From NCBI GenBank assembly GCA_016748015.1, contig JAAOMT010000515.1, positions 392,665 through 456,664 on the forward strand: a DNA stretch of 64,000 bases, read 5' to 3'. Source of the DNA: Geosiphon pyriformis. Its lineage: Eukaryota; Glomeromycota; Glomeromycetes; Archaeosporales; Geosiphonaceae. Positions 11,470-23,974 of this stretch are shown here, one piece after another (the stretch's first letter is position 1; the number at the start of each line of letters is the position of its first letter). Position numbers and translations under genes: made by a program. The notes under the pieces are model-generated. The model had not been told where the DNA came from. It was given only the letters and a program-made list of their open reading frames with translations, and made no database searches.

Positions 11470-11552
11470 TCATAAAGTGAAATAATGACGAGCTTGTAGA
11501 TCATTATTCTCGCTTAATTCCCGTTTGATCTGTTCGCATTTCCCCGTTAAGC
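11470..11552 (-). other. Exon-like segment, unassigned
   Basis: After a TAG acceptor, an open frame of 27 codons reads TGKCEQIKRELSENND and ends QARHYFTL before a TGA. Its composition is coding-like. It sits just upstream of the small hairpin-intron gene on the same strand but I found no donor joining the two in frame. It may be the last exon of another gene. Confidence 0.25.
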
Positions 11553-12670
11553 CTATTTTTTGAAATGAAGCCTTTAGGTTTGGTATTTTTCTAGAATGAA
11601 ATAATTTCAATTAAAACACAGCCCAACTCCTAAACAATCAAAGATGATTAGCATAAGTGATCATTGATTGATCAGGAGTTACAAAAATATTTAAGCGGTA
11701 TTTTTGAATTGGGTAATTACCACTTTCTTTTTTTGAATACGCCAAACTGAAAATGGTTTCGAATTCTAAAAACAAATTAATGCAAGGGAAGGTGTCCCCG
11801 GAAATTTCGTGTCTAATAAAACTCTACTAACTATTTGAGTATATAGATTGTTTGATATGCTCACTTCAACAATTTAAGAAATTCAATATATTATGGCTTA
11901 AAATTCCTTACACATCGCATTACATGAATGGTCTTTACCTTAAAAAGCTATATAGGATTAACGATCCAAATTCAAAACTGCAAAAATTTAGATTGCATAT
12001 ATAACTAGTCATAAAAGTGATTAGAGAGGGGTGTTGTATGTGTTTATTTTTACATGTGAACGCATTAAAAGGTCTGCACTACTGTAAATTATCCAAGCCG
12101 CAAGAACTTTATTCTTTCTGTCAAACGTTTCAAAATGGCTGAATTGTCTTTTTGCCTGATTTCGATGATACGAAATTTTTTTTTCTTGACTTGATCGAGT
12201 TTTGGTTATGTGGTTAAAATTAAAGTGTACATTTATTTAGTGATGGGTTCACACATTGAGCCCAAATTATTTTTATTACGATTCCGTTGAGCCGAATTTG
12301 AAAACGAGCAATTTGTCCATATTTTCTTGTAGCAATCTTTTTTTAGCAATATCAGGTGATTTATTATTAAAAAAATTCTTTGAAAGTAAAAATTTTCCTT
12401 AAACTCGACAAAATTTTGATATCAAATTCTCTCATGGCTGAAAACCTAAAAGAAACCTTTGAACAAATTTGAAAAAGTTTAAATAAAAATAGCGATTGTC
12501 AAAATATGATTAATGAATAAATATGTAGTCAACGTTATGTACAATGATGAACAATGTTTTTGCACAACCCACGTTGAAAAAAATGATTTTTCATTAAGGA
12601 AAGCTTAATATATGGAAGTTGGATTCATGATTATTGCTTAAATGAAAATCAGACGCAGTAAATTGGAGCA
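11553..12670. other. Intergenic, nothing firm
   Basis: No gene recognised on either strand apart from short open stretches without motifs. Confidence 0.5.
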
Positions 12671-13261
12671 TCATTCGATCCTCCTCTTGAATGACGTGTA
12701 ATCATCCATCCGATCTTGATCGTGTGATAGTCGTTTTCTCTTTGTTCCAAAAATTTTATCATTGGGTATGATTGCTGATGAATTACGGCATATATTTAAA
12801 GTCATTTGGCATCCCATTTCGTCAGAAAGAATACTCCAAAGTGATGGAAGCTGTGGCCAAGAATCATTTTTATTCCTTCGCTGACTATCAATTGGAGCTA
12901 AGGTGTTAGGATTGGCGTATTCGTATGTTGAAAATTGCGGGACATATTTGGCTTGAAATAATGTCTTTGTATCGGTTTGTGACTTTATAAACCATTCTTG
13001 TGGCCGGTAAACCTTTATTGGTGTTCTGAAAATGAATCTATTATCAAATTTTAGCGCCTCTGGATATTCTTCAGGAGAATTTAATACCGAACTTCCATCA
13101 TAAGACTCCAGGAATGAAGGTTCATGAAAATCAGTGATCATGCTTTTGGATCGTTGCACATCTGAAAGGTTTTCTACGGCATCATAGAATATATCCTCTG
13201 ATGAATGGTTAGAATTTGGGGAATTATCATTTGATCGCGTGAATTGAATAGAATGTGACAT
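12671..13261 (-). CDS. Hypothetical protein, 196 residues, possible nuclear signal
   Basis: Single open frame with ATG at 13261 (MSHSIQFTRS). The frame extends ten codons further upstream but only to a TTG. Composition is balanced (Trp, His, Cys, Pro present), unlike random ORFs in this AT-rich DNA, so it is probably a real gene. The N-terminal third is Ser/Asn/Asp-rich and acidic. The middle has IKVYRPQEWF and a WPQLPSLWSILSDEMG segment. The C terminus carries a basic cluster (TKRKRLS) and a final FKRRIE, compatible with a nuclear localisation signal. No domain or family recognised; a fungal lineage-specific regulatory protein is possible but unproven. Confidence 0.65.
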   Translation of the reverse strand: MSHSIQFTRSNDNSPNSNHSSEDIFYDAVENLSDVQRSKSMITDFHEPSFLESYDGSSVLNSPEEYPEALKFDNRFIFRTPIKVYRPQEWFIKSQTDTKTLFQAKYVPQFSTYEYANPNTLAPIDSQRRNKNDSWPQLPSLWSILSDEMGCQMTLNICRNSSAIIPNDKIFGTKRKRLSHDQDRMDDYTSFKRRIE

Positions 13262-14856
13262 TTCAATAGAAAATTTTCGATTTGATTGCAAAAGAAATTC
13301 CTTTGAATCAATTATCTTTTTTGAAATCTTGAAAGAGGAAAAGCAGTCTTGAATTTATAATTTTTTCAAGAATATAATTTTTTTACACAAACAAACGAAT
13401 AGTAGGAGCAAGTGTTTTCTTGTAAGAAATTTGGCTACAATAGTATCACATTGATGAAAATAATGAATTTAAATACCTATTACATAAATTATTTTGATTT
13501 TAACAGGGGAATTCCTTCTTTTCTTTTCTTTTTTATTGTTTCAACAATTAACAATGAGGACAAAAGGAAATTACTTTTTTAAGTCCCAAGAATAAGATTT
13601 CCAAATAAATTATTATTTAAAGTTTCTTTGATATGCAGATAAACTTGTTCAAATTCCTACCGTATAAGGCATCATAAAATATTTAGCTATCTAAACGAAA
13701 AGATTGATTAAAATTAAATTGTCTCAATGAAATTTATTTCGATTCGTAAACTACTATAAAGGTTGTCTCTCGAGTATTGTTTAATTTTTTTTCGCAATAA
13801 AAAAACCCTTATTCTACAAGAATAAAACTTTGTGTGGAGACAATTAAGCCATTTGAAATCAGAGTTTTATCTGAAAATATTTTATTTAATAGATTAGAAG
13901 CATACAAAAAAATTTTCAAAGATTCTAATTTTTATTCATTATTCAGTGTCTCCCACTTTAAATTATCTCGATTTTATCGGAATCATATTTAATGATTAAA
14001 TTTTTTAAAACTTGAATAATTCTTCTAATCACTGCATTTTCTAGAAAATTTCTTGTTCTTAATTATGTTAAAGATTCTTGGACTTGATAAAGTTCTCAAA
14101 AAAAAATAAAGGAGAACAGACATTTTACAATATACTACTTTGATACTAATGATTCGAATTTATTTTGCGGGGATTCATAAATTGATCAATCAATCAATTA
14201 ATCATCCTCCATTTTCAAATTTTTTTTTCTAATATGCCTACTTTATATCACCGAAAATGAATAAATAAAAAATCGAAATCTTTTTAAAAGGATAATATTT
14301 GCAACTTTAGAGGCGGCTTAAAGAAAGTTATAAGTGAAGTTTGTTTGTTTTTTAAGAAAATTTACCGTTTTGGGAGGACATATTTTTAAGGTAGGTATTT
14401 TAGATAAATCATTTAGTTTTGATGATTGTAGTTCATCCACTATTTACATACATGTAAATGTATAAGACTTTAAGTAAGTGCGGGTCATGCGATCGATCAA
14501 CAATGGAGCATTTCTTGTATATATATATATATACATATATATATAATTTAAAAGGTAAAGATATACCTGATAAAAACAAAAGTTCAAAATACGATAAACT
14601 GAATCATATATATTACAATTTACGATTTTAATTTTTTTATAGTTAGAAGAACCCAACTCAGAAGCTCAAGTCAATATGATAGCATGAATATTTATGCCAT
14701 GGTTGAAAAGCAATATAATTGTGAGAGCTTGAGAGCAGATTGATCATGAAGTTGAATTATGCAAAAAATATGCTGGAAAAAATAAGGTTATTTAAATGAA
14801 AGCTATCTATCTTGATTAAACTTTCAAACTGTTTATTTCATTTCAATAACCCAAGA
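13262..14856. other. Intergenic, AT-rich
   Basis: No coding signal. Includes an AT-alternating run at about 14518-14545; short ORFs across it are repeat translations. Confidence 0.6.
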
Positions 14857-15222
14857 ATGTCTCTTCTAAACATAAAAAATCAAATCAAGGGGATTATTTT
14901 TGTTGTCTCTTTTTTCATCAGTATCCTGCTGCAAATCTCTGCCTTTCCAATTACTGAACAATTTCGGTCAAGGGGTCATCATCACCTTTTTCGTCGCTTA
15001 TTACAGAATCGACAGGCCATCATCGATGGTACTCTTGTAATCATAGGAGTCCCACCAAACCCATTTCCATATTTTGCTGAAGAAGAACTTAACTCACAAG
15101 TTCTTGCAGCCGAATCTCATAAATTGCAAGCAGTTCTATTGGATGAAGAGGAAGTAGCTCAAGCTAATACTGATGAAAGTCAAAATATTTTTGCCTTAAA
15201 TAAGAAAATAAAGAATGGCTGA
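14857..15222 (+). CDS. Small secreted protein, 121 residues
   Basis: Start taken at the ATG at 14857 (MSLLNIKNQIKG); the upstream open frame begins at TTG. Residues 12-30 (IIFVVSFFISILLQISAF) form a clear signal-peptide core. The mature part starts near FPITEQFRSRG, with an HHHLFRR basic stretch, a short VIIGVPPNPFPYF segment and an acidic C-terminal half (LLDEEEVAQ, DESQN) ending KKIKNG. There are no Cys residues in the mature part, so it is not a Cys-rich effector. Single exon, no homologue recognised. Size, secretion signal and lack of domain fit a small secreted protein of the type often predicted in plant-associated fungi; that role is inference. Confidence 0.65.
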   Translation: MSLLNIKNQIKGIIFVVSFFISILLQISAFPITEQFRSRGHHHLFRRLLQNRQAIIDGTLVIIGVPPNPFPYFAEEELNSQVLAAESHKLQAVLLDEEEVAQANTDESQNIFALNKKIKNG

Positions 15223-16212
15223 AATCAAACAAGTTAGTCCCAATTGATAACGCTTATTTTATTCAAAAATTAGCTCAATTTTAAAAGATTTTTTTAAAGG
15301 AGTCTTTCAACATGGAAATTTCTATGAAAGTTAATCACAAATTGTGAAATGTTAAATTGAGGTTTGCCTAAGAGTTGTTATCGCATTATGAAATTAATTT
15401 TTTAAATGAAACTTTTATTATCTCATATGACAAAAAAGTTCTCATGATATAACATATTGAATTAAATTGAAAATAACCTATAAAATCATAAAGGGCAACT
15501 TGATCTGAATGCTTTATCCCTACCTTAGAAAGGAATGATTTTAGATTCAATTATTTATCCAGAAATAAATATTTTGGAAGTTCAATACGAATCATAAGAC
15601 TTGCGTTTGGACCTTGGTAATAAAATCCAGGTCCGAAATTTCGATTTTTTTAATAAATGAAATCTCAAGCATTGGATGCTAGTCAAGGGTGAGAACTTAA
15701 AGCAATCCATTTTACGTATATTTTACAGTATATATATTATTGTGAGATCGTAAACTTTTATGAGGAAATAATAAGGGTAACCTTGCATGAGTTTATAATT
15801 ATGGGTGTCCTCGGTTTTATTTGTTAAGTCTTATATTCTTTTCAAGAAACCAATATTATTTGCTATATCCTCTTTTTCGTTGATCTTTCTTAAGTGGATA
15901 AATCGCTTTTAATCAATATTTTTTTTTCACGATCGGTAAAAACAATTAGTATCAAATGGCAAAGTATCTGCTTTCTATGAAACTGAGTTTAGTCTTAAAT
16001 CAAACTTCGCAAAAGGTAGGACAATATCACCAAAAATGACAAGCTTAATCCAGATTGACACAATACTCAAGATTTAATTCTTCCTGTCTTATCATTTTAA
16101 AGTTTTTGAAAGGCTAGAAATCTTTCTGAATTTGGGGTGTAATACAACCAGCACCACTGAGTTACACCAGGCAGGCATGCCGAGTAAAGCAAGATATACA
16201 CAATGACCAATT
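15223..16212. other. Intergenic, nothing recognised
   Basis: No convincing ORF or splice structure seen on either strand. Confidence 0.55.
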
Positions 16213-16357
16213 TTAAATTACTGCGGCAGTCACTAAAGTCCAGTTATTCCCATCAAGCTGTACTGCTACAAGATTTGCAAAAGAAAAAGTTTCGTCAGTG
16301 AGGTACCCACTATTTTGGGAGACCTGTCCATAAACTGGTACTTCTGATTGATATCAA
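16213..16357 (-). other. Short protein-like open stretch, possible relic exon
   Basis: About 47 codons read SEVPVYGQVSQNSGY, then LTDETFSFANLVAVQ and LDGNNWTLVTAAVI before a TAA. The balanced composition looks coding, but both sides run into stops and no intron boundaries with partners were found. Family not recognised. The surrounding 16.14-16.45 kb has higher GC than its neighbours, which suggests a decayed gene or element. Confidence 0.25.
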
Positions 16358-16549
16358 AGAGGAAATGCAAAATGCTCTACTCAGAAAGGTTTCTGGATGT
16401 CAATCTATGCAATCTAATGCTTTTGTCTATGAAATTCGTTGGTAAAACCTGAGGCACAGCCTTAATATTGTCTCAATCCAGTTTTTTATGTTCGCTATTT
16501 ATCACACAGCACCTTTTCTTATATATATTATATCAACAAAATGATCTGT

Positions 16550-19300
16550 AAACTTGTTGTAAATCTTGTTTTTTTTATTTCTGACCCAATTATATTAGCC
16601 AGCTCAATTTGTAAAAATACAAGGAACTAAATTTATTAAAATTAATAATATAATATATAAATGCATACTAAATTTAAATATTATCAATAATTAATTTTCC
16701 TTATATTATTATTATTATTGAGACACATTATTTATTACCTTTCGATTATACTAATTTTATTTTTTAGAATTGAAATCATTATTGTATCATGTTTAAAATT
16801 GTAATTATAAAATAAATAAGTATTATATTGATGGCAATTTTATTAAAATATTATTTTTAATCTTATTTATAACCAAAATATTATCAATTTTATTTAATAA
16901 ATTTTATATTCATAAAAAATTGAATCAAGCTGATTTTTTGTCTAATTTAGTTTGTAACTTATTTCAAAAATCTTGATTTTAAAGCATTTTTGAAATTATT
17001 TTTAAAAATATTAATAAAATAGAAAAGTACTTATTTATTAAATTTTATAAGTTCAAATAATTTTTTTTAAGTCCTCTGTTATAATAATTAATTTTAAAAA
17101 ATAATTATAAAATTTTATAAAAATTTTAAAGTTTTTTCTTTTCTTTAAATAAAATCTTAGTCTTTAATTAAAATAATCGATGAAAAATATTATATTTGAA
17201 ACAATAGTAATTTTTCAAGTTACTCAAAACATTAGTTTGGTATTTTTTATGAACTTTGAGTTTTTTATTACTGTTATAAAACATGTTTTTTCTTTTTTAA
17301 AATAGGTTTTGGTTTTATTTACTTTTAATATCTTTATCAATTTTAATATGAAAACAAAACAAGTTATATTCTATCCACAAATTTTTATCTGATTAATTAT
17401 AAAATTATTTGACTTAAAAAGCTAAACTAATAACATAAAAATTAAAAAAGTATTTTTGTCTTTTAGAAATGCTACTGGCTTTATTCATATCTGAAAAAAA
17501 ATTATTGATTTTTAAATAAAGAATTTTTATTTTGGTGCCTCTTCTAAAATTAAATTGGTTTATATTAAAACTGTATTTTAGCTGTTGTATAATTTTATTT
17601 TTAAACAAACAGTATTAAGTTTTTTTGTGTAAAATACTATTTTAGAAATTTTTAAGCACTGTTATCAAAATTAAAGCTCGCTAATTTTTTCTTTCTTATA
17701 TTATTTAAAATTACGAAATCCGTCATAAGGTTTAGTGTTATTCTTGTTTTTACTGCTGTTGTTTTTTACAATATTTTATAATACATTTTTCAAGAACATT
17801 AAAAATGGTTTTAAATTATTTTGTAAAACTATTATTGTTATTTTTAAATTTAAAAAAACTTTTAAAGCTGTTGCTGTTAAAATTGATATTTTAAAAGAAA
17901 TTGTATTAAATAATCTACTTTTTTTTTGACTTAAATCAAAGTTTTATTAAGACAAAATTGTCATAAACTGTTTTGTTTTATTATAATCAAGTTAAATAGA
18001 TTTTTTTTTAAAATTTGGTGTAATAATAATTAACTTTGTTAATTATCTAAAAAAAATTTTAAATTATTAATATTTGTTAAAAATAAGTTTTTTAGTATAA
18101 AAAATAAGATTGAAACATTAATCTTAATTAAACTAGCATAAATTTTTTTGTAACATGTTATATTAATAAAATAACTAAATTTTGTGCTAATAGATAAGTA
18201 ATATTGATTTTAAAAAAAAATTGATTATAAATATTTTAATAATATATATAATTAAATATTAACTTTTTAAACTTCAAAAAATAATCCAATTAAGTTTGAA
18301 TAAATAAAATAATTTGAAATAAAAAAGGTGTGAATAAATATATTATTTGTAAAAAAGCAAATAAATTGTTTTTGGTGGTTTTAATTAAAGTAGTTTAACA
18401 TCAATTTAAATAACTATTTATATGTAAGAAATACATGTATAAAAACTATATATATAAATAATAAAAATTTATACTTAGTAAAGCATTAAAAAAATAATTA
18501 ATATTATTTTTTGAAATTTGCAAATTTTGTACAATATTAAATATCTCATTATTAATTAAATAAAAAATAATTTAAAAGCAACTTACTGTTAATAAATTTT
18601 GAATATAACAAGCAACTTAATATTAATAATTTATGAAACTATTTCTTTCTGTAATTTTATGTAATGATAAAAAATCCAAAATCCAAAATAATACAATATT
18701 AATTTTTTACATTTTTTTATAAATTGTAGTAATTTTTATATTGTATGTTTTTTTTTAATTTACAATCATATAAATTATTTAAACATATATTTTTTTTAAA
18801 TTTAAAACTCAAGCTTAATACTGCAGCAATATATATTTATTAAAATAAAGCTGCAAAAATTATTAAATTAAAGAGAAAAACTTTAAAACCTTATTAGAAT
18901 CTTAAAAAATCTAAATAAATTAATATATTAAGACTATAAATCTATAAAATTGAAAATTGAACTGTTATAATATAATTTCAAGTTACAATCATGTAAAAGT
19001 TAAGAATTAAATTGAATGTAATATTATCTTTAATTTCAATTAAGAGTGAATTAGTAAAAAATGTTATTGCTTATCAAAAGATCTTGTTACGACATTAATT
19101 AAAGTTAGAAAAGATTATATACTTGAAAAAAAAATTTATCTTATCTTTATACTGAGTTAGAAGGGGTTGAATACTTTCGTGGCTTATGTTACTTTAAAGA
19201 ATAAAATTTTTTATTTACTTGTGGATTAATAGTGAGCATGCAGGTAATAGATTTTACCAGTTAAAAAAAATATTATACTAAATTCCATAATTATTTCAAT
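16550..19300. other. Very AT-rich gene-free tract
   Basis: Nearly pure A/T with frequent homopolymer runs; the ORFs here translate to Phe/Leu/Ile/Lys/Asn strings and are not genes. Similar tracts recur at about 28.0-29.0, 39.2-42.9, 57.7-58.2 and 60.5-63.0 kb. Confidence 0.8.
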
Positions 19301-20729
19301 GACCAAGATGTTTATAAAGATAAAATGATTTCAGATTAACAAGAGAAAAAACCCCACACAAGAATTGGAGAAGAAAGTACGAGCATACGCTCGAAAGACA
19401 GATGTAAGGTATAAAATTTACTTTCCAAAGAAAAAGTCGATCGATGTGTTATAAATTGTTGAAGCGAAAGACTAAATGTGCTTAATTTGTGAAATATTTA
19501 ATAACAGCTGTGTATTATACTGATCAATGTAACTAATAAAGCTTTCGAGAAATTGATATATATAACTCCTCTCAAGAACAATAAACATTGCTTTGTTTAT
19601 CTTATATGAATAGACCCTCTAGAGCCTAAAGGCTACCAGTGAAAATTCTTTACATATCAAAGTTAAGGTTAGATTAACCAATTAATGACTGCTGTTAAAT
19701 TTTATTAACTCTTAATTTTTTGTATAACATTCTTAAAGCTATTGTGGGAATTTCGATGAACGGATTAACATTAATTTGCCCAAAATTCTATCGGTTTTTC
19801 TTTTTTATCCTATTGTCTTCTATACGAAACTGTAGCCACCTTGTGATTTTAAGGGGTTGAAAGGTTGTTTCTGCTAAAACATAACTAGAAATTTGAATTT
19901 TGTTTAATTCATCGAGAAACGTAATTTACTTAGCATGAATTAAAATTTTCTTGAATAATCATCTTTATTGAGAATCATAAGAGGTATTTTATTGTTTATT
20001 AAAACAAGTATCAAATATATCCTCAGATACATTAAGGAGGAATCGTTTGAATTTTTATATTAACTAGAAAAAATTAATTCAGTGATAATCGCCAGCTGTA
20101 AAAGTTTGGGACCCATTAATTTCCCAAATTAAAATTTTAAAAATCAAATTTTGATTTAACACGATCAATCTTAGCTTTTCAAATAAGTTGTCAATTTTTC
20201 TTTGGTTATTTCGGCTTGATGCTTCATGTGTTAGAGTTTTTGTGAAATTTATTTCCTAATTTAAGCTCAGAGAGGGTGTTCTTTGTTCCATTTTACGGTA
20301 AATAATTCATTCGAGTATGTAAATAACAACCCTAAAAAACTTTGAATTTCTAAATAAATCCATTCAAGGCTTTTGTGGAATCTATTAATTTAATTTAAAT
20401 GTATTCCAAATTTCTGCTTTTTCTAACAAAATTCAAATATTTTTACATAGTTGCATACTTTGTAAGGAACAATTTTGTCTTCTGCAGCAAGAATGTCAAA
20501 ACTCCTAAATTTTTTTATGCGTATCAAGATCTCAAGAAAGAAAATTTGAGTTTCAACACTGGTAACTAAATTTCTGGTTTTTCTTTGAAGTTTACAAAAA
20601 ATTCTGTAAAAAAAGCTAGAAGAAATTAAATTGATGAATTGAATAAAAGGATTAATCAAAAAAAGAAAGCGTAGACTTGGAAATATGAATTAGATTTGAA
20701 TTTATAAATTGAAATAAATTTGTATGAAA

Positions 20730-20775
<46 letters not shown>

Positions 20776-21095
20776 GTTCAGTCTAATAGTTCAAACTCTT
20801 TTGAAATATATGGTTTTTATACTCCAAAAAAGCATCATGTTGGGCTTTGGTCATCAGTACATTTAAAAAACTATTTATTAATATGATAATTAAATTTTTA
20901 ATTACAAATTGAAAACTTCGGAGTTATTATCTCATCAAAGTGATATATTAAAATGAATAATATTTTTATTTATCAAAATTTAAATTTGCAATAATTTTGA
21001 AGAAGACAATGAATTGAAGGATATAATTTTTTTAAATTTTGGTTTCTTTTAATCTTTTTGTAACTGCTAATCTTTGGCCATGCGGAATTAATAGA
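19301..21095. other. Gene-free interval with a TTA microsatellite
   Basis: Somewhat less AT-biased than the tract before it, but no gene found. Holds a (TTA)n run at 20732-20775. Confidence 0.5.
20732..20775. repeat. (TTA)n microsatellite
   Basis: About 14 TTA units in tandem. Confidence 0.95.
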
Positions 21096-21544
21096 TTATA
21101 ATAGTTCCAAGGGAATAAGAGGAGATTTCTGTAATTTCATTTGACCTGATGCAACCCTAAATTCATCATGAATGCGGTAGAACTCCTTTTGAAGCTCTGG
21201 TTTGATTTTTACCTGTTAAAGCGTTTATTAATACTTTGTTACAACTCCTCAATTCAATTGAAACAATATTATTTTAAAAAAGCAATTTTTAAATGATTTA
21301 AAGGTGCGAAGAAGCAAATACAAAATCATACAGGAATCAAAAACGAATCGACACATGATCCCATTTAAGAAATAAATTTATACCGAATATTAGGGTTCAA
21401 ACTAAAGCAGAAATTTTGATGGCATAAGAAAAGGTAACACTGTGATCAAATTTTTATTAATAGTGATTGAAAGTAAAAAGTTCCTTGCCTATATCTTGAA
21501 TAAGTTACTTTATGTAGGTAGTTAATGGGAAGGCGCGCAAACAT
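21096..21544 (-). CDS. Possible 50-residue spliced gene of unknown function
   Basis: Exon 2 (21096-21212) follows a TTTAACAG acceptor and encodes VKIKPELQKEFYRIHDEFRV, then ASGQMKLQKSPLIPLELL and TAA; its composition is clearly protein-like. A candidate exon 1 (21509-21544) encodes MFARLPINYLHK and ends at a GTAACT donor in matching phase. The intron would be 296 bp, longer than the usual 60-140 bp here, so other first exons are possible. The product could be a small mitochondrial or assembly-factor-like protein judging by size and basic N terminus, but no family is recognised. Confidence 0.35.
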
Positions 21545-21925
21545 TATTAAAAACCTGAAACCAAAATGAAAAATTTTTCAGGGATAACTTTGGAAAAAGG
21601 ACAACTCCTTACAAATATATAGACGGGCAAGGGAAATGTAGGATTTATATTAACATGATGAAAAAAAGATTGAGACAAGAAAGAAGAAATATAAATGGTT
21701 GATAGATTTCAGCGAAGAAAAATGGTAGGCATCAGGAAGGCGAGCACTTCTTTTCATAATCTCTGTGTACATAAAAATATTTGAAAAATATAAAAATTAC
21801 ATTTTCAAATTTTAGCTCTTTTGATAAGAGCAAAATATTAAGATTTTCATAAAGAAATTTTACAAATTTTCTTTTTTTATATTAATTTTAAATTTTTTTT
21901 CATAAAGTAATTTTTATCCACAACA

Positions 21926-22454
21926 ATGCCATCTCCACTCAAAGTTCTTATTATCGACGATAACGATATCAACCTACAAATTCTTTCTCGTATCCTCTCG
22001 AAACATTTTTCCCATTTGATTCAAACAACCTTCACTTCAACCAGTGGTATTTTGGCCTTAGACATATTATCTAAAAATGAATTTGATCTCATCTTTTGCG
22101 ATATTGAGATGCCAATGTTAAATGGGGTTGAAACTACAATTGAGATCCGACGAGGTAATAATGGTGAGAATGGGTACAAAATTCTGGAACGAAATCGTAA
22201 TGTGCCTATCATTGCTGTTACGACGAAAGATAAGGAGTGTGATCGAAAAGAGTATGCTAAAGCTGGAATGGTGAGTAAAAAAATTTCATTTCAATTTTTC
22301 TTTAAAATAGTTTTGATATATCAATTTTCCTTGATTCATTTAGGACGCATGCGTAGGAAAACCAATTTGTCTGGACGAATTGAAAACGGCGATTGAATTA
22401 GTGACTGGTGGTATCGTTGATGTCGAAAATCGAGGAGATTTTCTCAGTGACTGA
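21926..22454 (+). CDS. Single-domain response regulator (receiver domain), two exons
   Basis: Exons 21926-22270 and 22344-22454, GT-AG intron of 73 bp, product 151 residues. The chain is one receiver (REC) domain: acidic pair Asp11-Asp12 in VLIIDDNDIN, phospho-acceptor Asp59 in IFCDIEMPMLNG, Thr99 in IIAVTT, and Lys121-Pro122 in VGKPICLDELK; the Lys-Pro lies on exon 2. All residues needed for Mg-dependent phosphotransfer are present. No output domain follows, only a 15-residue tail. By family, stand-alone receivers in fungi act in phosphorelays downstream of hybrid histidine kinases or as phosphate sinks. Which kinase or target applies here cannot be seen. Confidence 0.9.
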
Positions 22455-22990
22455 TTTGGGACATCTTCCATTTATAATTTTAATGGTGCAGCCGACAAAA
22501 AAACCTTTCATCATCTTAAGCCTTTTAACGTAATGTAATAAAACTAGAAAATAAAAATATGATCTCAAGCCGAATTTTCTAATCCCCCTAGTTTATTTTT
22601 TCTTTTTATGCGATTTGGGTAACTTTGTTTTTCGATCAATCTAAAGAAATTAACTTCTCGTCACTCTTTTTTATTGAAAACACATTCGAACTCATCAAAT
22701 AAAATACTTTCTTGCCCCATTTTCTTTCGAAAGCACAATTTCAAAGCTAAAGAAAAGACTCTTAAATAGTGGGTGTAAAAGTTGTTACGATACTGGTAAT
22801 TTTGCTTGAAACCAAAATGATCATTAAATTTCAAATTTGCATTAAAAGGAATCAATTATGCACAGGTTTCAGAGGAGGAAATCGAACCAAATAATTTAAA
22901 CAGTTTCAACTTTTGCTTTAGATTTATTTACGTATGATTACGTTATTTATCTTGGAACAAGGCTGCAAACAATTCGAGCCCTATCACAAG
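22455..22990. other. Intergenic, nothing recognised
   Basis: 3' flank of the response regulator; no coding signal. Confidence 0.55.
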
Positions 22991-22991
22991 T

Positions 22992-23690
22992 TTAAATGTT
23001 TAAAATTGTATCAGGTATAGTTACAAATAAGAATTTTTGGAATATTATCTTTATAATCAGCCTAATTATAAAAAAGCTTGTTAAAAGAAAAAGGTTGAAT
23101 AAAAGCAGAAAGAAAGAGAAATAGATCGGCTTGAAAAAATTCAAAGGCAGCATGTTACTCAAGAAATTTGCTTTTTTGTTGTTTTCCAATAATGGACATG
23201 CATGAAGAACATGAATGACGGGGAATTCAGTTTGACATGTCACCCAAGTTTTTTTTTGAATTCTATAATACTTACCTGATATGAATATGTCTTTTACCAT
23301 GTGTAAATATCCAATCAATCATAAAACCTAAGGGAATCGCTGCAAAATTACGCTTAATAGTTCTCAAATCTCACATGCATAGTGTTACTTTTACCTTAAA
23401 ATTTCCCCTGGCGAAAAATTTAGATACTGTAAACTTGAATACCACGTGTATTAGAGAGAGATCATACAAGATGTAAATATTCATTATCATAGGCACTGTA
23501 AGCGAAAGCTTTTTTGAAATTTGATCGGTTTCTGAAAGACATTCTGCTATCGATTCTATAATGATTGTATTCATGCCAAATGCTTCGAACCCAAATTCCT
23601 AATTCATTATAAATTGTGAATTCTTGGATTAAGAAAAGAAAGTAATTTTTAAAATTATATAAGAAAAGGATGGAATACTTTGAGTTCAAT
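22992..23690 (-). other. Possible spliced membrane-protein gene, model not resolved
   Basis: Several pieces on the minus strand look exon-like. One reads EFGFEAFGMNTIIIESIAEC then LSETDQISKK and a hydrophobic run ending KFFARGNFK at a GTAAAAG donor. Another follows a CCCTTAG acceptor, reads GFMIDWIFTHGKRHIHI and stops at a GTAAGT donor. Two frames are open over part of the first piece, so I cannot choose, and no family is recognised. It may be a gene for a small membrane protein or a relic. Confidence 0.25.
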
Positions 23691-23974
23691 CTTTATTTAA
23701 GATTAATATATCGATAATGATAAAAATAAATTATCATATGGCTATTTATTTATACACACAATTGTGGTCTCGGTGCTTCAAAACTTTTTTAAAAAATAAA
23801 TGAAAATGTTTTTGGTTATGCTAAAATTTACTTTACAAAACTAGAAAGGTTTGAAAAATGTCAGTTATTGGAGAAAAGTATCTATTTACAAATTTAGTAT
23901 TTCGAATAATAATATTTTTTCAATCCATTTTACTCCCCAAAAAACTCCAGTTCAATTTTTGTATCACCCTCGAA

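Noticed and set aside
12671-13291. Longer form of the 196-residue protein starting at 13291
   Set aside because: The first codon there is TTG; the first ATG is at 13261.
17414-17929. Two 64-codon ORFs in the AT-rich tract
   Set aside because: Composition (Phe, Leu, Lys, Ile) matches random translation of A/T DNA.
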